64,000 nucleotides of DNA from Phreatobacter sp. (lineage in GTDB: Bacteria; Pseudomonadota; Alphaproteobacteria; Rhizobiales; Phreatobacteraceae), in contig NZ_JAEULY010000029.1 of the NCBI RefSeq assembly GCF_016793595.1, positions 183,899-247,898 of the forward strand. The letters run 5' to 3'. Position 1 is the stretch's first letter, and every line of letters starts with the position of its first letter. Made by a program: the position numbers and the translations under genes. Under the pieces are notes generated by a model. That model saw only the letters and a list, made by a program, of their open reading frames with translations. It ran no database searches and was not told where the DNA came from. Below are positions 61,775-64,000 of the stretch, piece after piece.

Positions 61775-63112
61775 ATGGAAACCAAGGCGAATACCACGCT
61801 GATCGGTCTGTTCACGCTGGCGGTGCTGGCGGTGTTCGGTCTGTTCCTGTGGTGGTTCCTGCGCGCCGGCGACAATACCAACCGCGAGGATTACCGGATC
61901 GTCTTCACCGGCCCGGTCGGCGGTCTGAGGACCGGCGCCAACGTGTTCTTCAACGGCATCCGCAAGGGCGAGGTCCGCAAGATCGACATCGATCCGGCCG
62001 ATCCGCGCAAGGTCGTCGCCATCGTCGCGATCCAGCAGGGCACGCCGATTTCCTCGGCGACGCGCGCAAGCCTCAATGTTCAGCTCCTCTCCGGCATCGC
62101 CTCCATCGGCCTTGCCAACGGGCTGGGTGTCGCGCAGCCGATCCAGCGGCCGGCCGACGGCGCGCCGCCGCAGATCGGGCCCGACGTGCCGGGCGGACAG
62201 GACCTGCTCGCGGGCGCGCAGGAGACGATGAGCACGCTCAACAACCTCGTGCGCCGGCTCGACGAGACGATTGCGACCGGGCAGGGCTCGTTCCAGCGCA
62301 GTCTGCAGAATGTCGAGAATTTCACGGCGGCGCTGAACGACAATACCGACAACATCCGCAACTTCCTCAACCAGACGGGAGCGGCCGCCCGCCAGATCGC
62401 CGCGCTGGCCGAGCGGCTCGACCGCGTGACGACCCAGGTCGAGAGCATGATGGAGGGCTCGCAGCCCGGCCGGATCGCGTCGATCCTGCGCAATGTCGAC
62501 GAGCTGACCGGCGGCCTGAACGCGCAGCGCGAGAATTTCGCCGATCTCATCCGCGACGCCCGCCGCGCCTCAGGCGCGCTGACCCAGACGCTGGGCACGG
62601 TCAACGAGGCGGTGACGGCCTTCGACGTGCGGGCGCTGAACCGCACGCTCGGTAATGCCGACCGGGTGATCGCGGCGCTCGACAGCGAGCGGATCGGCCG
62701 GGCCATGGCCAATATCGACCGCTTCACCCAGTCGCTGGGCGACAATTCTGCCAATGTCGATCAGTTGCTGAAGAATGCCGCCGAAGTGTCCGCCAAGCTC
62801 AACGGCATGGCGGACCGCCTCGACAGCCTGCTCAAGGGCTTCCAGGGCGAGGGCGGCAGCAACATGATGGCGGAGTTCACGGCGACCGCGCGGTCCGTGC
62901 GCACGCTCGCCGAGCGGCTCGACACCCGCACCGCCCAGCTCACGACATCCATCTCCGGCTTCACGGATCGCACGATCCGCGATATCCAGTCGCTCTCCGC
63001 CGACGGGCGCCGCACCCTGACGGAGCTCGAACGGACCCTGCGTTCCCTGGAGCGCAATCCGCAGAGGTTCATCTTCGGTGGTTCGGGCGTGCCTGAATTC
63101 AATCGCCGGTAA
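61775..63112 (+). CDS. mlaD: MlaD family MCE protein
   Basis: A 445-residue protein with one N-terminal membrane anchor (about residues 9-28), an MCE domain (about 38-118: FTGPVGGLRTGANVFFNGI, LLSGIASIGLANG), and a long coiled C-terminal region rich in N, R and D with repeated heptad-like patterns (RLDRVTTQVESMMEG, NVDQLLKNAAEVSAKLNGM). It is longer than E. coli MlaD (about 180) because of this tail, as is common in alphaproteobacteria. It should bridge lipids from MlaE toward the outer membrane. Confidence 0.93.
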   Translation: METKANTTLIGLFTLAVLAVFGLFLWWFLRAGDNTNREDYRIVFTGPVGGLRTGANVFFNGIRKGEVRKIDIDPADPRKVVAIVAIQQGTPISSATRASLNVQLLSGIASIGLANGLGVAQPIQRPADGAPPQIGPDVPGGQDLLAGAQETMSTLNNLVRRLDETIATGQGSFQRSLQNVENFTAALNDNTDNIRNFLNQTGAAARQIAALAERLDRVTTQVESMMEGSQPGRIASILRNVDELTGGLNAQRENFADLIRDARRASGALTQTLGTVNEAVTAFDVRALNRTLGNADRVIAALDSERIGRAMANIDRFTQSLGDNSANVDQLLKNAAEVSAKLNGMADRLDSLLKGFQGEGGSNMMAEFTATARSVRTLAERLDTRTAQLTTSISGFTDRTIRDIQSLSADGRRTLTELERTLRSLERNPQRFIFGGSGVPEFNRR

Positions 63113-63134
63113 AGGCTAGAGGGGCTTGTCCGGC

Positions 63135-63758
63135 ATGCGGGAGGGGAATGCGGGGTTGGGGTTGGACGCGAGGCGGCGCAGCCTGACATTCGGATCCTTG
63201 GCAGTCGCGGGCCTTGCTCTCGCGGGCTGTTCGTCGACCAGCGCGCCGCGCGTCTACGATATTCCGGCGCCCTCGACCTTCCCGGCGCGCGCCGGGGCCG
63301 TGCGCGGCCAGCTGCTCGTCGTCGAACCCAAGGCCATTGCCAGCCTCGACACCGAGCGGATCGCCGTGCGCGGGCCGGGTGGGGCCTATTCCTACCTTTC
63401 CGACGGTGCCTGGGCCGACCGGCTGCCGAAACTGCTTCAGGCGCGGATCATCCAGGCTTTCGAGAATGCCAGCCGGCTGCGCTCGGTTGGCCGTCCGGGT
63501 GACAGGCTCGCCTCCGACTGGCAGTTGCTGGCCGACATCCGCGCCTTCGAGGTGGTCGCGCAAGGCGCGACCGAGGTGGTGGTCGAGATGTCCGTGAAGC
63601 TGGTCAACGACCGTTCCGGCCGCATTCTGGCGGGGAGGGTGTTCGCCGCGCGCGCACCGGCCGCCGGCACCGATGCCGGCAATGTCTCGGCCGCCTTTGC
63701 GGGGGCCGTGCAGACGGTGATGCGCGACATCGTGCTCTGGACCACCGGCCAGATCTGA
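63135..63758 (+). CDS. ABC-type transport auxiliary lipoprotein
   Basis: A 207-residue lipoprotein: arginine-rich start, hydrophobic stretch, lipobox LALAGC (Cys near residue 33). The mature part matches the auxiliary lipoprotein family of Mce/Pqi operons: RGQLLVVEPKAIASLDTERIAVR, YLSDGAWADRLPKLLQARII, SDWQLLADIRAFEV. It begins 22 bp after mlaD and ends the operon. ATG 63135 has AGAGGGG upstream. Confidence 0.88.
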   Translation: MREGNAGLGLDARRRSLTFGSLAVAGLALAGCSSTSAPRVYDIPAPSTFPARAGAVRGQLLVVEPKAIASLDTERIAVRGPGGAYSYLSDGAWADRLPKLLQARIIQAFENASRLRSVGRPGDRLASDWQLLADIRAFEVVAQGATEVVVEMSVKLVNDRSGRILAGRVFAARAPAAGTDAGNVSAAFAGAVQTVMRDIVLWTTGQI

Positions 63759-63816
63759 CCGGTTCGCGCGAGGTTCGCCCCGCCAGAATCGGCGCTGCCG
63801 CTTCATGCCTGGCGGA

Positions 63817-63858
63817 GCATGACCCCCGGGAATCGGCTCCCACTTTTCGGGATCATGC
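63817..63858. repeat. Dispersed alphaproteobacterial palindrome
   Basis: Outer arms GCATGA and TCATGC, with CCC and GGG inside, enclose a segment with CCACTTTTCGGG. It looks like the widely repeated palindrome of Hyphomicrobiales genomes. It lies after the mla operon and could also end its transcript. Confidence 0.55.
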
Positions 63859-63863
63859 CCTAG

Positions 63864-64000
63864 GGTCCGGACTCAATTGAGCCAGTATGCGGTTGTTGCG
63901 GCGATGAGGACGGTCGAGAGGTAGTTCCGGGCGAGCTTGTCGTAGCGGGTTGCGACGCGCCGGAAGTCCTTGAGCCTGCACCACATGCGTTCGACGCGGT
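63864..64000 (-). mobile_element. IS5-family transposase, C-terminal end at window edge
   Basis: Leftward frame from the right edge to a TGA at 63873-63875 reads VERMWCRLKDFRRVATRYDKL in overlapping pieces (ERMWCRLKDFRR, ATRYDKLARNY) and ends TTAYWLN. This is the C-terminal signature of IS5-type transposases, including the catalytic glutamate in VERM. The likely element end starts near GGGTCCGGACTCAA at 63864. Only the last 42 codons are inside the window. Confidence 0.85.

Overview
This window is high-GC DNA from an alphaproteobacterium, most likely order Hyphomicrobiales (Rhizobiales). The evidence is the P. denitrificans-type cobalamin genes, a CheZ-like phosphatase with a long tail, isolated Bug/TctC and TRAP solute-binding proteins, MlaE/F/D lipid-transport genes, and dispersed palindromes of the kind common in this order. 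No rRNA, tRNA or CRISPR array was found. The genus cannot be fixed from sequence reading alone.

Left part (1-10,080) looks like accessory DNA. A leftward operon of three exported proteins, joined by ATGA overlaps, runs off the left edge. Divergent from it is a glycine-rich exported protein whose frame breaks at a poly-G tract. A decayed IS630-type transposase and AT-richer, nearly gene-free DNA follow. Then comes an isolated phage-type cassette: ParB/DNA methyltransferase, DUF5681 protein and large terminase. It has no capsid, tail, integrase or lysis genes.

Metabolic part (10,080-38,600). First come PLP enzymes, an Old Yellow Enzyme reductase and two cobalamin genes whose start codons lie head to head. 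The most coherent unit is 16,185-26,950. A rightward operon encodes a TauT/Ssu-type ABC transporter, an enolase-superfamily enzyme, a Gfo/Idh/MocA oxidoreductase, a cupin, a DUF993 aldolase-like protein and a TIM-barrel isomerase. It converges on a leftward operon encoding a Bug/TctC binding protein, a second isomerase and a TetR regulator. Nearly identical operator-like sites precede both operons, so the whole block is probably one regulon for an unidentified substrate. After it come a GlsB-like protein, galE and ugd, an XRE regulator, an aldo/keto reductase, a second Gfo/Idh/MocA enzyme, YccF, a short transaldolase, a thioesterase, murJ, and an HtrA-like protease without a visible signal peptide.

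Right part (38,600-64,000). This holds an unaccompanied molybdenum hydroxylase large subunit, DoxX, and a TPP riboswitch upstream of thiM-thiD and a TRAP-type binding protein. A P-loop kinase gene broken by an 11-bp tandem duplication sits downstream of a MarR regulator. Further along are an XRE-cupin regulator, an acyl-CoA synthetase, two DMT transporters, a fumarylacetoacetase-family enzyme, an MGDG-synthase-like glycosyltransferase, threonine dehydratase, a CheZ-like protein with a hexapeptide repeat, and an MFS transporter. The dgcN-dgcA pair and an Mla-type lipid transport operon follow. The window ends inside an IS5-family transposase.
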